The notes under the pieces were generated by a model. That model had not been told where the DNA came from, did no database searches, and was given only the letters and a program-made list of their open reading frames with translations. The position numbers and the translations under genes were made by a program. A stretch of 64,000 bases of DNA from Pseudomonadaceae bacterium (GTDB lineage Bacteria > Pseudomonadota > Gammaproteobacteria > Pseudomonadales > Azotimanducaceae): NCBI GenBank assembly GCA_024743175.1, contig JANSXA010000012.1, positions 62,001 through 126,000 on the forward strand. Direction: 5' to 3'. This document shows positions 1-9,600 of this stretch, piece by piece (within the stretch, counting starts at the first letter, position 1; the number at the start of each line of letters is the position of its first letter).

Positions 1-1069
<1,069 letters not shown>

Positions 1070-1076
1070 CAGGCTG

Positions 1077-1730
1077 CTAGGGTTTAAGTGGCGCACCAAA
1101 GTGGTTGCTGTAGACCATTTTTTCGATGGGCTTTCTTGATATAGAACCATGCCCACCTTTCACGGGATAACCTAACGGCACAAAGGCTGCGGTATGCCAT
1201 TCTTCGGGTATCTGCAGCAATGCTTTTACAGCCGGTTCTTCAATACACAACAAGGTTGTAAGCACACACCCGAGCTGCTCATTGCGCGCCGCCAGCAACA
1301 GATTCTGAACCGCGGGGTAGATGGAACCGCCACCCACAACGCTGGGCCGTGACAGCCCGGCATCTGTGATGGTGATGTTATCGGTATTGAAACAGAATAC
1401 ACAGATGACGGGTGCTTCGAACATGTGGTGGGCGAGGTAAGTGCCCGATTCTAACGCGCGCCGGGATTGTTCTGCCTGGGCGGCTGGCATGTCCGTCAGG
1501 TGTTTCTCATAAGCGGGAACGTAGCTGTCCCAATGCGGGCGATAGAGATCCTGCAAACCCTGTTTGAGTTCAGGCGCGGTGACGCTGATGATGCGCCAGG
1601 ACTGATGGTTACCCCCAGTAGGCGCCCATGTGGCTGCGGTCAGAACCCGCTCGAGCACGTCCGCCGGTATTGGATCGGCTCGCAGCCGCCGCACAGCGCG
1701 CAGCGTCGACATGGCCTCATACAGTTCCAT
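1077..1730 (-). CDS. Nitroreductase family protein
   Basis: 217 residues with the FMN-binding nitroreductase pattern: RAVRRLRADPIP at the N-terminus, then AATWAPTGGNHQSWR, and a late GCVLTTL stretch. The family uses FMN and NAD(P)H to reduce nitro groups, quinones or other electron acceptors; the substrate here is unknown. It is the last gene of a minus-strand run (crotonase, alpha/beta hydrolase, DUF169 protein, nitroreductase) and starts only 21 bp after the DUF169 gene ends, so it is probably cotranscribed. Its 3' end faces the lipoprotein gene with a 7-bp gap and no terminator. Confidence 0.85.
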   Translation of the reverse strand: MELYEAMSTLRAVRRLRADPIPADVLERVLTAATWAPTGGNHQSWRIISVTAPELKQGLQDLYRPHWDSYVPAYEKHLTDMPAAQAEQSRRALESGTYLAHHMFEAPVICVFCFNTDNITITDAGLSRPSVVGGGSIYPAVQNLLLAARNEQLGCVLTTLLCIEEPAVKALLQIPEEWHTAAFVPLGYPVKGGHGSISRKPIEKMVYSNHFGAPLKP

Positions 1731-1751
1731 ATATTATCCCCTGTTAGTCCA

Positions 1752-2540
1752 TCAGTAACTGACGCCCATACCCGCTCGAACATCGTTGTTTACACCATAC
1801 TGGGCAATGGGATAACGCAGGCCATTGCTGGATAACGCAGCCAGACCCTGAATAATCTTAGGCAGAAAGCTGGGGGGTATGGCCATCAGCAGTTCATCTT
1901 CCATGACGCCGCCGTATCGCCGTTCCGCAAAACAGGGAATAGACAGGGAAGGCTCGCCGCTTGCCAGGGCACGACCCCAGGAGTCAGCACAGGCGGATTC
2001 GCCAACACATCCCCATTCGAGTTTTTTATAACCTGTCCATTGCAGGCCATTGATAAACAGGATCATCTGCGCCGGGGTGGCATAGATCAGGCAGATGTCC
2101 GGTGGATTCAGGCGCCCACTGGCCAGCGGGCTGACTGCCATCGCTTCATATTGACCAAAGGGGACAACGTCCATGGCTGCCTGATGAGCCGCCGCATCTT
2201 CCTGGGTACCGTACCAGACACCGTTCATGCGATCACCGGACAACCACTCTTCACTGCGTGGATGCAGCCCGATAACGGTACTGCACTGGGCGCCCACCAG
2301 GTCCTCAGCGGTGATACCCACAGTCCAACCGTTGCGTGATGCCTGGCCCACAATCTGGTCTGTGGTGTGAACATCCTTAGGGCGACGGATGCGCGGAATG
2401 GCTTCCATATCAGCCTTGTTGCTGAACATCTTCATACCTATAGGGGTTGTTCGCAGGCGCAGATAAGTGTTCAGGCCGGCAACAATTTCTGCGCCGTCGA
2501 AGTGGCTCAGATCTGTTGTGATTAACTCGTCATCCATCAT
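1752..2540 (-). CDS. DUF169 domain-containing protein
   Basis: 262 residues. The frame is open further upstream, but the ATG at 2540 has a GGAG Shine-Dalgarno five bases away and overlaps the end of the hydrolase gene by 11 bp, as expected in an operon. The sequence matches the DUF169 (COG2043) family: an N-terminal domain with TPIGMKMF, a conserved central CVGESACADSWGRA and a cysteine followed by RRYGGVMEDELL. The biochemical role of DUF169 is not established. Conserved cysteines in a soluble protein beside a nitroreductase are compatible with redox or metal binding, but this is inference only. Confidence 0.82.
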   Translation of the reverse strand: MMDDELITTDLSHFDGAEIVAGLNTYLRLRTTPIGMKMFSNKADMEAIPRIRRPKDVHTTDQIVGQASRNGWTVGITAEDLVGAQCSTVIGLHPRSEEWLSGDRMNGVWYGTQEDAAAHQAAMDVVPFGQYEAMAVSPLASGRLNPPDICLIYATPAQMILFINGLQWTGYKKLEWGCVGESACADSWGRALASGEPSLSIPCFAERRYGGVMEDELLMAIPPSFLPKIIQGLAALSSNGLRYPIAQYGVNNDVRAGMGVSY

Positions 2541-3477
2541 CTTGCTCCGTAAAGAAGTGTTGCTGTAGAAAAACTGAACTGAGATCGCCCAGCCTTTCTG
2601 GTTCGTCGTAGTGGACCATATGGCCGGATTGATCGAACCAGTGGTGTTCATGTTGAGGGATAAGTGCGGCACGGCTTTCCATTTCACCCTCTGCAAAGTG
2701 CCCGGTGAAGCCATCCTGGGCCAGCTCCTGGCCCCAGTACTGGTAGGAAAGTGCGCCGCTGATGATGCAGGTGGGTGCTTTTATATTCTGCCAGTATTTA
2801 GTGTTGTCCCGGGTGTTGACGCCAATGAATACGTTGCGCGCCTGGGGGTCAAAATTCCAATGCAGCTGGCCGTTGATCACAGTTGTCAGATGGGGAACTA
2901 TATCCTGCGCCAGTGCAGGCGTGAGCCGGGGATTATTTCGCAGAAGACGTGCAGCGCCATCTGCATTATCGCTCAGCGGCCTGCCACCCCCTCGCTGCAG
3001 GCTTGCTCTTTGCAGCAGAGAAGAGCGGTAGCCGGCCAGTTCCCGCACCGGGTCCCCTTCACCGGGTCGTCTGGGTGGCCCCATACCTTCAGCCATGATC
3101 AGGGCAGCAACCTTTTCTGGAAACAAGGCGCTGAAACGTGCCGCAATCTGCCCGCCCAGGCTATGCCCGAACAGTGCCACAGGTGACGGTGAGTTACAGA
3201 ACTCGATCACTGCCAGTAGATCCAGCAGGTAGTCGGGCATGGCGTATGCCTGTGCTACGCCGCTTTGACCATGGCCGCGCAGATCAGGCAGCAAAACGCG
3301 TCGCTGACCGCCACTTTGGCTGATGATCTGTGCTACCGGCAGCAGTGAATACGCGCTGTCGCGCAGCCCGTGCAGCATAACAACACAGGGTGCATCGGTT
3401 GGTCCGAGCTCGAGCACAGACAAATCGAGATGGTGGCCTGCAATGACATGAACCCGGTCTGGTTCAGGTAGTGACAC
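2530..3477 (-). CDS. Alpha/beta hydrolase
   Basis: About 315 residues from the GTG at 3477; the ATG at 3537 is also in frame but would add 20 residues that are only the antisense of the crotonase gene. The alpha/beta hydrolase fold is clear: oxyanion region MLHGLRDSAYS, LPDLRGHGQSG, nucleophile elbow GHSLGG, and a late GHMVHYDEPE that supplies the catalytic histidine. Family members hydrolyse esters, thioesters or epoxides; nothing visible fixes the substrate. It overlaps the crotonase upstream and the DUF169 gene downstream, so the genes are probably translated from one message. Confidence 0.85.
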   Translation of the reverse strand: MSLPEPDRVHVIAGHHLDLSVLELGPTDAPCVVMLHGLRDSAYSLLPVAQIISQSGGQRRVLLPDLRGHGQSGVAQAYAMPDYLLDLLAVIEFCNSPSPVALFGHSLGGQIAARFSALFPEKVAALIMAEGMGPPRRPGEGDPVRELAGYRSSLLQRASLQRGGGRPLSDNADGAARLLRNNPRLTPALAQDIVPHLTTVINGQLHWNFDPQARNVFIGVNTRDNTKYWQNIKAPTCIISGALSYQYWGQELAQDGFTGHFAEGEMESRAALIPQHEHHWFDQSGHMVHYDEPERLGDLSSVFLQQHFFTEQDDG

Positions 3478-4303
3478 GTTTAAACTCAGGCGGACGTTTT
3501 TCGATGAATGAACGCACACCTTCACGAAAATCATCACGTACCAGGCTTTCAGCCATCCAGGTATTGGTTTCAGACATTGCCTCTCCCAGCGGCATATTCA
3601 TGTGCCGATGGATCTGTGCCTTTATCACCTGCAATGAAGTGGGTGAACAGTTCGCCGCCAGGTTTTCAATATACTCTCGGGCGGTGGCGACGGATGTACC
3701 GGTATCAACAAGTCGCTCTGCAAATCCCAGTCGATGCGCCTCTGTTCCGTCGAATTTCCGTGCACTCCACAGCAGGTCGAGGGCGTTGCCGGAACCGACC
3801 AGCCGGGGCAGCGTCCAACTCATGCCGTGCTCGGCGATCAGGCCTCGCTGGGAAAAAGCGGTACTGAACTTTGCCTGTTGTTCAACGATGCGCAGATCAA
3901 CAAGGCTGGCAATTGCCATGCCGAGACCGGCACAGGCGCCGTTTATGGCAGCGACCACGGGTTTCCGTATGGCCTGCAGGTAGCTGAAAGTGACCTTGAA
4001 GTTATCCCCCAGCGCTTCGTCTCCCGGATCTGCCTTTAGATGCGACAGATCTTCAGCATCGCCGTCACCCGTACTTAAATTATCCAGCGCGTTCATATCC
4101 ATGCCGGGACAGAACCCACGCCCTGCACCGGTAAGAATGATGCCAACCACCGCCTCATCTGCCTCGGCACTCGCCAGCGCATGTTTGATTTCAGCGAGCA
4201 TGCGATTGGTGAATGCATTAAGTGCTTCCGGACGATTCATCGTGATGACTGCAACAGGGTCGCTCACGTCAAAAAGAATTTCCTCGTATTGCATGGCTGT
4301 CAT
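3464..4303 (-). CDS. Enoyl-CoA hydratase/isomerase family protein (crotonase fold)
   Basis: 279 residues, first gene of the operon running to 1077. Crotonase features are present: ITMNRPEALNAF, the CoA/oxyanion stretch GRGFCPGMDMN and INGACAGLGMAIASLVDLR. In classical enoyl-CoA hydratases the second oxyanion motif is followed by a catalytic glutamate (GGCELA); here the region reads AGLGMA, so one of the two hydratase glutamates is missing. A glutamate in LIAEHGMSW is retained in the later active-site segment. It may therefore be an isomerase, hydrolase or other crotonase reaction rather than simple beta-oxidation hydration. The reaction cannot be assigned from the sequence. Confidence 0.85.
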   Translation of the reverse strand: MTAMQYEEILFDVSDPVAVITMNRPEALNAFTNRMLAEIKHALASAEADEAVVGIILTGAGRGFCPGMDMNALDNLSTGDGDAEDLSHLKADPGDEALGDNFKVTFSYLQAIRKPVVAAINGACAGLGMAIASLVDLRIVEQQAKFSTAFSQRGLIAEHGMSWTLPRLVGSGNALDLLWSARKFDGTEAHRLGFAERLVDTGTSVATAREYIENLAANCSPTSLQVIKAQIHRHMNMPLGEAMSETNTWMAESLVRDDFREGVRSFIEKRPPEFKRVTT

Positions 4304-4471
4304 AACTCTCTCCTAAATTAGTTCCAAGCGGCTTTAGCCTAACGGCTCAGGTGATTGTGATCTACAGGCGCAAGGCAAAGTTTGCTCAAAAAAAGCGTAT
4401 GATTGCGGGTTTTTGCAGGCTCGAAAGACTACTCGAACCTGTTGTCTGAACTGGAGGATTGAGCGAGTTAA

Positions 4472-5197
4472 GTGAAAAGTCTGGGTCTGATTTTTGTGGC
4501 TTTGATCGGCGCAGCGGGTGTGCTGTCGATAGCGGGTTGGTGGATAGGTCCGCAACTGGTGCAGATTGCCCTGCTTGATGAACGGCGTGATCAGCCTTAT
4601 CTGCTGCTGGATTTTGTCAAAACTTCAGGTGAGCAGGATGAAGCGTATCTGTTGAGTCACTATCAGCAACCGCTCACCGGGTTGATTGCCAGTGAAGGTG
4701 GCGTGCCAGTGGGCGCCTATACGCTGGTCCAGTTATTTGAAGGTACCCGGGCGGATGAATGGAGCCACCTCAACAACTTTCATCTGTCTCGGGCGCAGGA
4801 TCTTGCACAGGTGATGACTTCATCACCCTATAGAATCATTGCAGGCAATGGCAGAGTCGAAAACTTCACGCTGGGGCATTTTTCTGCTCAAGCCGTTCGT
4901 TGGCGAGCGGGTCTGGTCATCTGGCTGGTACGCGCCAGCGAGCATGTTGCAGTTGATAACCTTGCACCGGTCCTGGCCACACTCGAGGGCACGTCAGGCC
5001 GGCTGGTCTGGGATAAAGCGGCGCATATCTATCATCGCGAGCAGGATTGGGATCGGCTTGTGGTGCTGGACTTTCCGTCAGCCGAAGACGCGTTGAACTG
5101 GATGCGAGATCCGGAAGTGGCCACTGCACGGGTCATTGCAGGTGCTAAGGCACGACGCTCCATGGTGGCCGTTTATGGCCGTGCGGACAGACGTTAG
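4472..5197 (+). CDS. Membrane-anchored DUF1330-like protein
   Basis: 241 residues from a GTG at 4472. The first ~25 residues form a hydrophobic signal anchor (LIFVALIGAAGVLSIAGWWI). The remainder looks like two ferredoxin-like alpha/beta barrel repeats; the second (LVVLDFPSAEDALNWMRDP ending in MVAVYG) resembles DUF1330. Proteins of this type are small periplasmic or cytoplasmic dimeric barrels of unknown function. The gene stands alone on the plus strand, preceded by 168 bp without genes, and its stop overlaps by 4 bp the stop of the convergent methyltransferase gene. Domain assignment is by eye. Confidence 0.6.
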   Translation: MKSLGLIFVALIGAAGVLSIAGWWIGPQLVQIALLDERRDQPYLLLDFVKTSGEQDEAYLLSHYQQPLTGLIASEGGVPVGAYTLVQLFEGTRADEWSHLNNFHLSRAQDLAQVMTSSPYRIIAGNGRVENFTLGHFSAQAVRWRAGLVIWLVRASEHVAVDNLAPVLATLEGTSGRLVWDKAAHIYHREQDWDRLVVLDFPSAEDALNWMRDPEVATARVIAGAKARRSMVAVYGRADRR

Positions 5198-5874
5198 TTA
5201 TCACTGTACTCAAAAAAACAGACGTTTTTGAACTCATCAAATTCACCCAGATTGGGGTAGGTTAATGCCTGCATGTGATGAATAACGCGGAACTCCGGAT
5301 CGTTCACATCATCAATGCGGGAGTCGGCAATGAGCATTCTGGCCGCTTTGTTTTTTGCTTTTGCCAGCAGTACAAAGTTGCTTCGATCGTATAAAACGTC
5401 TGCCATGAACAGCAGATCGAGATTGTCTGGCACCTTATCAAGATTGTTTGACAGGGATACTTCTACCTGGTTCAGATCTGCGTTTACCTTTGTTGCGAGT
5501 AGTGCATCCGGGTCCGTATCACAGGCCCAGACATGCCGTGCACCCATCAACTTGGCCATTACGGCAACCACTCCGGAGCCGCAGCCGAGGTCAATAACAT
5601 CTTTGTCCTGCACAATATTTGGTTGCCGTGCCAGCCATTGTGCCGTTGCCAATCCGCTGCCCCAGCAGAAAGCCCAGTAAGCCGGATTTGCAATAACGTT
5701 GTGCATCACCTCGGCGGGCAGAGGGCCTGTGTGGAAGTCGGCATTAATCAGGGCCAGGTGGAGTTCTGCAAGCCCAGGCAATGGACCCACTTCAATATGT
5801 GCCATAGGCAGTGTGGTTTGAAGGGCGCGTTCGAGATCCACAAGATGTGGGCTCGCGAGCGGGTTTTTTGGCAT
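5194..5874 (-). CDS. SAM-dependent methyltransferase, ETFB-lysine-methyltransferase-like
   Basis: 226 residues. Motif I of class I methyltransferases is clear (VIDLGCGSGVVAV), followed by an acidic residue in the next strand (ACDTDPDALLA) and the post-motif MADVLYD. The N-terminal AYWAFCWGSGLATA matches the segment shared by PrmA-like and METTL20/ETFBKMT-type protein lysine methyltransferases; ETFBKMT methylates the beta subunit of electron-transfer flavoprotein. That target is plausible beside an acyl-CoA dehydrogenase gene but is inference. It starts 17 bp beyond the end of the small gene at 5892-6155. Confidence 0.78.
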   Translation of the reverse strand: MPKNPLASPHLVDLERALQTTLPMAHIEVGPLPGLAELHLALINADFHTGPLPAEVMHNVIANPAYWAFCWGSGLATAQWLARQPNIVQDKDVIDLGCGSGVVAVMAKLMGARHVWACDTDPDALLATKVNADLNQVEVSLSNNLDKVPDNLDLLFMADVLYDRSNFVLLAKAKNKAARMLIADSRIDDVNDPEFRVIHHMQALTYPNLGEFDEFKNVCFFEYSDN

Positions 5875-5891
5875 GGCGCTGTGCAGCGCTC

Positions 5892-6155
5892 TTAGAGTGA
5901 CTGGCTCTGTCGTCGAATCCAGAACAAACCAGCGATACCCAGGCCCAGAACCAGGAAGTAGCTGTAATCGAAGGTATCTGCAGCAGAACCACCTGACTCT
6001 GCTGCAGACCCCCCAATCGTGGACTCCTGAGTAACGGTCTGATTGACCGCACCCATGGAAATGGTACTTGCATGTATGACATCGGCGCCCTCAGCGCTTA
6101 CGCGTGCGCTGAGAATGGTGCAAAGGAAAATAACCAGTAACGGAGTAGTTTTCAC
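5892..6155 (-). CDS. Small exported protein with C-terminal membrane/sorting-like tail
   Basis: 87 residues from a GTG at 6155. It has an N-terminal signal peptide (TTPLLVIFLCTILSARVSA), a short Gly/Ser-rich middle with two GGSAA repeats, then a hydrophobic segment (YFLVLGLGIAGLFWI) ending in RRQSQSL. Signal peptide, flexible linker, transmembrane helix and a basic tail is the layout of PEP-CTERM or GlyGly-CTERM sorting signals, but no canonical PEP or clear GlyGly motif is present. It could equally be a simple membrane-anchored peptide. No homologous family is recognised. It lies 17 bp upstream of the methyltransferase gene on the same strand. Confidence 0.55.
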   Translation of the reverse strand: MKTTPLLVIFLCTILSARVSAEGADVIHASTISMGAVNQTVTQESTIGGSAAESGGSAADTFDYSYFLVLGLGIAGLFWIRRQSQSL

Positions 6156-6393
6156 AACAAGCCAAACTCGAAAGTACGTGATCTATAATAGAGATGCAGG
6201 TCACAATCTGCTGCATTGGCCATGTATGGATTGTAAGTAAAAAGTAACGACGAGAACGCTGCGATTGTGAAAGGACGCGCTGATAGCGTTTTAAAGGCCT
6301 TGGGGCCTCGACAGAACGCTGCCTGTTGTGCTTTTATTAGCGGTTTTCCGACCCGCGATATACTGCGGTTTCAGCACGATTGGGGGAGCCAAT

Positions 6394-7539
6394 ATGCCAA
6401 TGATCCTGAATGAAGAGCAGAACATGCTCAAAGACAGTGCAAAAGATTTTTGCACGAATAATGCACCCATCGCTCAATTGCGCAGCCTGCGTGATGCGGA
6501 TGCCAAAGAAGGCTTCGATACGGGCACCTGGAATTCCATGGTGGAACTGGGCTGGGCTGCAATTCCCTGGGGTGAAGATCATGGCGGATTGGCATTTGGC
6601 TATAAAGGCCTCGGTGTGGTGACCGAAGAAACCGGCCGCACACTGACCGCAAGCCCGTTGTATGCCTCTGTGTGGGTAGGTGGCACGATTGTGAATACAG
6701 GTGGGTCAGATGCGCAGAAATCCGAATTATTGCCTCAGGTAGCCGCTGGCGAACTGTTGCTGGCTCTGGCGCTGGAAGAAGGCCATCGACACGCGCCTTA
6801 CCAGATTGCCACCAGTGCCAAGAGTGCGGGCGATGGTTACACCATCAGTGGTAAAAAAACATTTGTACTGGATGGTCATGTGGCCAACAAACTGATTGTT
6901 GTCGCCCGTACCAGCGGTGATAGCGGTGCGAGGGATGGTCTTTCTCTGTTCCTGGTGGACGCCGACGCAGACGGCGTAACCATTACGCGCACCAAGATGG
7001 CGGATTCGCGAAATGCAGCCAACATTGAATTCACCGATGTCAAAGTCGACGCGGATGCGCTGATTGGTGAAGAAGGCAAAGGTGCCGACATACTCGACCC
7101 GTCGCTGGACATTGCACGCATCGGTTTGTCTGCGGAGATGCTCGGCTCCCTGCAGGAGTGTTTCGAGCGTACCGTGGAATATCTCAAAGAGCGCAAGCAG
7201 TTTGGCGTGCCAATCGGATCCTTCCAGGCACTGAAGCACAGAGCAGCCAATATGTTCTGCGAGATAGAACTGTCCAAGTCCTGCGTTCTGGAAGCGCTGA
7301 CCGCGCTGGATGAAGGCCGTGACGCCCAGGAGATTGCCAAACTTGCCAGTCTCACCAAGGCCAAAGTAGGCGAAACCTATAATCTGGTATCCCGTGAAGG
7401 CATTCAGATGCATGGTGGCATCGGTATGACCGACGAGTTTGATATCGGCTTTTTCATCAAACGCGCCGCGGTGACAGAACAGACCTTTGGTGACGTCAAT
7501 TTTCACCGTAATCGCTACGGTGAACTTGAAGGATACTAA
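6394..7539 (+). CDS. Acyl-CoA dehydrogenase family protein lacking both usual catalytic glutamates
   Basis: 381 residues. The ATG at 6394 has a strong GGGGGAG site five bases upstream; a longer in-frame start at 6328 adds residues unlike the family. The FAD-dependent acyl-CoA dehydrogenase fold is present throughout, with the C-terminal QMHGGIGMTDE. The base that removes the alpha proton is normally Glu at the MCAD position (YEGTSQIQ) or the IVD/LCAD position (LDLER). Here those places read TEQTFGD and LDIARIG (Ala241), so neither glutamate is evident. Such subunits occur as non-catalytic partners in alpha2beta2 dehydrogenases; no partner gene is adjacent. It converges with the thioesterase gene with a 4-bp overlap. 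Confidence 0.88.
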   Translation: MPMILNEEQNMLKDSAKDFCTNNAPIAQLRSLRDADAKEGFDTGTWNSMVELGWAAIPWGEDHGGLAFGYKGLGVVTEETGRTLTASPLYASVWVGGTIVNTGGSDAQKSELLPQVAAGELLLALALEEGHRHAPYQIATSAKSAGDGYTISGKKTFVLDGHVANKLIVVARTSGDSGARDGLSLFLVDADADGVTITRTKMADSRNAANIEFTDVKVDADALIGEEGKGADILDPSLDIARIGLSAEMLGSLQECFERTVEYLKERKQFGVPIGSFQALKHRAANMFCEIELSKSCVLEALTALDEGRDAQEIAKLASLTKAKVGETYNLVSREGIQMHGGIGMTDEFDIGFFIKRAAVTEQTFGDVNFHRNRYGELEGY

Positions 7540-8090
7540 GCGCCCGGCTTAGCCCGCTTCGGAATCGCAATCACGTGCCCCACCTGCGGGGGCACGGCCA
7601 ACCCGCTGTGCGCCTGCTTCAGCTGCTCTAAAGACTCGATAACAGGGTCTGGGAAAGGTGCGGATCGTCGCGTCTGCATATCCACGTGCATGCCAATCTG
7701 CTCTGAGGTTGCCGCCAGGTAGCCCTCCGCCTGATGATAAAGCTGTTCAAAAAAATGCACGCGTTTGCTGTCATAGTCGAGCAGCTGGAAATGCACAAAT
7801 ACTCTGTCTCCTAACGACAATTCGCTGAGATAGTTCAAGTGGACTTCCATGGTGAAGCAGGAACCCTGACCGCTCTGAGCGTAGGCGGCACCGATGCCGA
7901 GAAGGTCGTAGACGTGATCAACACCGCGATCAAAAATGACGTTGTAAAAGGCCATATTCAAATGGCCATTGTAATCGATCCAGTCTTCTATAACAGTTTG
8001 CTCTGGACAGATCACCGGCGCTTGTTCGAGGTCTGGCGGGATGGTCACTGTGTGCTCCGGTTTTTTCATCAAATAGACGTGATTAGTCAT
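7536..8090 (-). CDS. Acyl-CoA thioesterase, 4HBT hot-dog fold
   Basis: 184 residues. The stretch DWIDYNGHLNMAFYN carries the catalytic Asp region of 4-hydroxybenzoyl-CoA-type hot-dog thioesterases, followed by FTMEVHLNYLSEL and the typical DSKRVHFFEQLYH. Enzymes with this pattern release CoA from short or modified acyl-CoAs; the carnitine-pathway betainyl-CoA thioesterases are close in sequence style, but the substrate is not provable here. It starts 35 bp from the divergent MFS transporter gene and its 3' end overlaps the acyl-CoA dehydrogenase gene by 4 bp. Expected to be cytoplasmic. Confidence 0.82.
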   Translation of the reverse strand: MTNHVYLMKKPEHTVTIPPDLEQAPVICPEQTVIEDWIDYNGHLNMAFYNVIFDRGVDHVYDLLGIGAAYAQSGQGSCFTMEVHLNYLSELSLGDRVFVHFQLLDYDSKRVHFFEQLYHQAEGYLAATSEQIGMHVDMQTRRSAPFPDPVIESLEQLKQAHSGLAVPPQVGHVIAIPKRAKPGA

Positions 8091-8125
8091 GTTACCCGGC
8101 CAGCGATGCGTTATAAACTTCGGGT

Positions 8126-9580
8126 ATGAGCGCTATTCCCCCGCTGAAATTCTCGACCAAAATAAGCTACGGTTTGGGCCAGGCCACCGAAGGTATAAAA
8201 AACGGTGCGTTTAATGTCTTCATCTTCTTTTATTACGCCCAGGTGTTGGATTTATCTACAACCTATACCGGCCTGGCGGTGTTCCTGGCGTTGGTGCTTG
8301 ATGCAGTTACAGACCCTCTGATCGGGTCGATCTCCGACAATTGGAAAAGCAGATACGGAAGGCGGCATCCGTTTCTGTACGCCGCAGTGTTGCCGTTGGG
8401 GTTGAGTCTGATTGCTCTGTTCAGTCCACCGGATTTACCCGAGTTTGGACTGTTTCTGTGGCTGACGGTTTTTGCCATGCTGACCAGGGCGTCGATCACT
8501 TTGTTTTACGTGCCTCATGTTGCTCTGGGCGCAGAACTGTCTGCAGACTTCGACGAACGTACCACCATTGTCGCTTATCGTTTTTTCTTCAGTTATATCG
8601 GCCATCTGGTGACTTATGCGATCGGCTTCACGCTGTTCTTTGCGGACAGTCCTGAATATCCCCATGGCCAGTTCAATGTGGAGGCCTATCTGCCTTTCGG
8701 GATCACGCTGGCAGTGCTCATAGGTCTGGTGGCGCTGTATTCGGCGGCAGGCACTCAGAACCGTATTCCGTATCTGGTGCAACCAGCGGTGCAGCGTCCG
8801 TATCTGGGCATCTGGCATACCCTGCAACAGACCCTCGCGGAACTGTTGCAGGCGCTGAAGAACGTGTCGTTTCGCTGGCTGTTCACCGGCGTGCTGGTTG
8901 TTTTTATGATGGTCGGTGTAGATCAGGCATTGAATCTGCATATGAACACCTACTTCTGGGAGTTGCAGAGCAGTGGCAACCTGCTGTTTTTCATGGCTAC
9001 TCCGATCGGCGCTCTGTTGGGCACGTTCTGCTCACGACGTTTAACCGAATGGTTGGATAAGAAGCCACTTATCCTGTTTGGCACGTTGTGGTGGGCGGGG
9101 TGTCAGGTTGTACCTGTGGTGCTGCGTCTGTTCGACTGGTTCCCGGAAAACGGCAGCGATGCACTGTTGTGGACGTTGATACTGGTGAAATTTCTGCAGG
9201 GTGTTGGCGTGGTCCAGGCGCTGGTCGCCTTTTCGTCCATGGTTGCTGATATCGTTGACGAGCAGGAACTTGTTACTGGCAAACGTCAGGAAGGGATGTT
9301 CTTTGCCGCGGTATCATTTTCCAACAAAGTCACCACGGGGTTGGGTTCCGCAGTGGCTGGCCTGGCTTTGACGGTAATTGCCTGGCCAACCGGCCCGGAG
9401 ATTACAACCGCAGCCGATGTGGCTCCGGAAACCCTCATCTGGCTGGGCCTTGTGTTCGGGCCTATCGTGTCTGGTTTTGCGCTGGTCTCAGCTTACTGCT
9501 ACTCCAAATACAATCTTGATCGCAAACGGCATGCTGAAATTGTGTCTGAACTTGAAAGGCGTCGGGCACAAGCTGCCTGA
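8126..9580 (+). CDS. MFS transporter, GPH (MelB-like) family
   Basis: 484 residues with about 12 hydrophobic segments. The N-terminal pattern KISYGLGQATEG and the cation-site helix with DAVTDPLIGSISD followed by RYGRRHPFLYAA are hallmarks of the glycoside-pentoside-hexuronide:cation symporter family. GPH proteins bring sugars or related solutes into the cell with Na+ or H+. Many such genes in marine gammaproteobacteria have no known substrate and no catabolic genes lie next to this one. It sits divergently from the thioesterase gene with only 35 bp between the start codons, and 20 bp upstream of the GtrA-like gene. Confidence 0.88.
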   Translation: MSAIPPLKFSTKISYGLGQATEGIKNGAFNVFIFFYYAQVLDLSTTYTGLAVFLALVLDAVTDPLIGSISDNWKSRYGRRHPFLYAAVLPLGLSLIALFSPPDLPEFGLFLWLTVFAMLTRASITLFYVPHVALGAELSADFDERTTIVAYRFFFSYIGHLVTYAIGFTLFFADSPEYPHGQFNVEAYLPFGITLAVLIGLVALYSAAGTQNRIPYLVQPAVQRPYLGIWHTLQQTLAELLQALKNVSFRWLFTGVLVVFMMVGVDQALNLHMNTYFWELQSSGNLLFFMATPIGALLGTFCSRRLTEWLDKKPLILFGTLWWAGCQVVPVVLRLFDWFPENGSDALLWTLILVKFLQGVGVVQALVAFSSMVADIVDEQELVTGKRQEGMFFAAVSFSNKVTTGLGSAVAGLALTVIAWPTGPEITTAADVAPETLIWLGLVFGPIVSGFALVSAYCYSKYNLDRKRHAEIVSELERRRAQAA

Positions 9581-9600
9581 GCACACGTTGTGTAGTGCTA

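Noticed and set aside
6184-6189. TATAAT near 6184 as a promoter for either neighbouring gene
   Set aside because: No acceptable -35 box at 16-18 bp on either strand.
6727-7506. Long minus-strand frame opposite the acyl-CoA dehydrogenase at 6394
   Set aside because: Composition and lack of motifs show it is a mirror of the coding strand.
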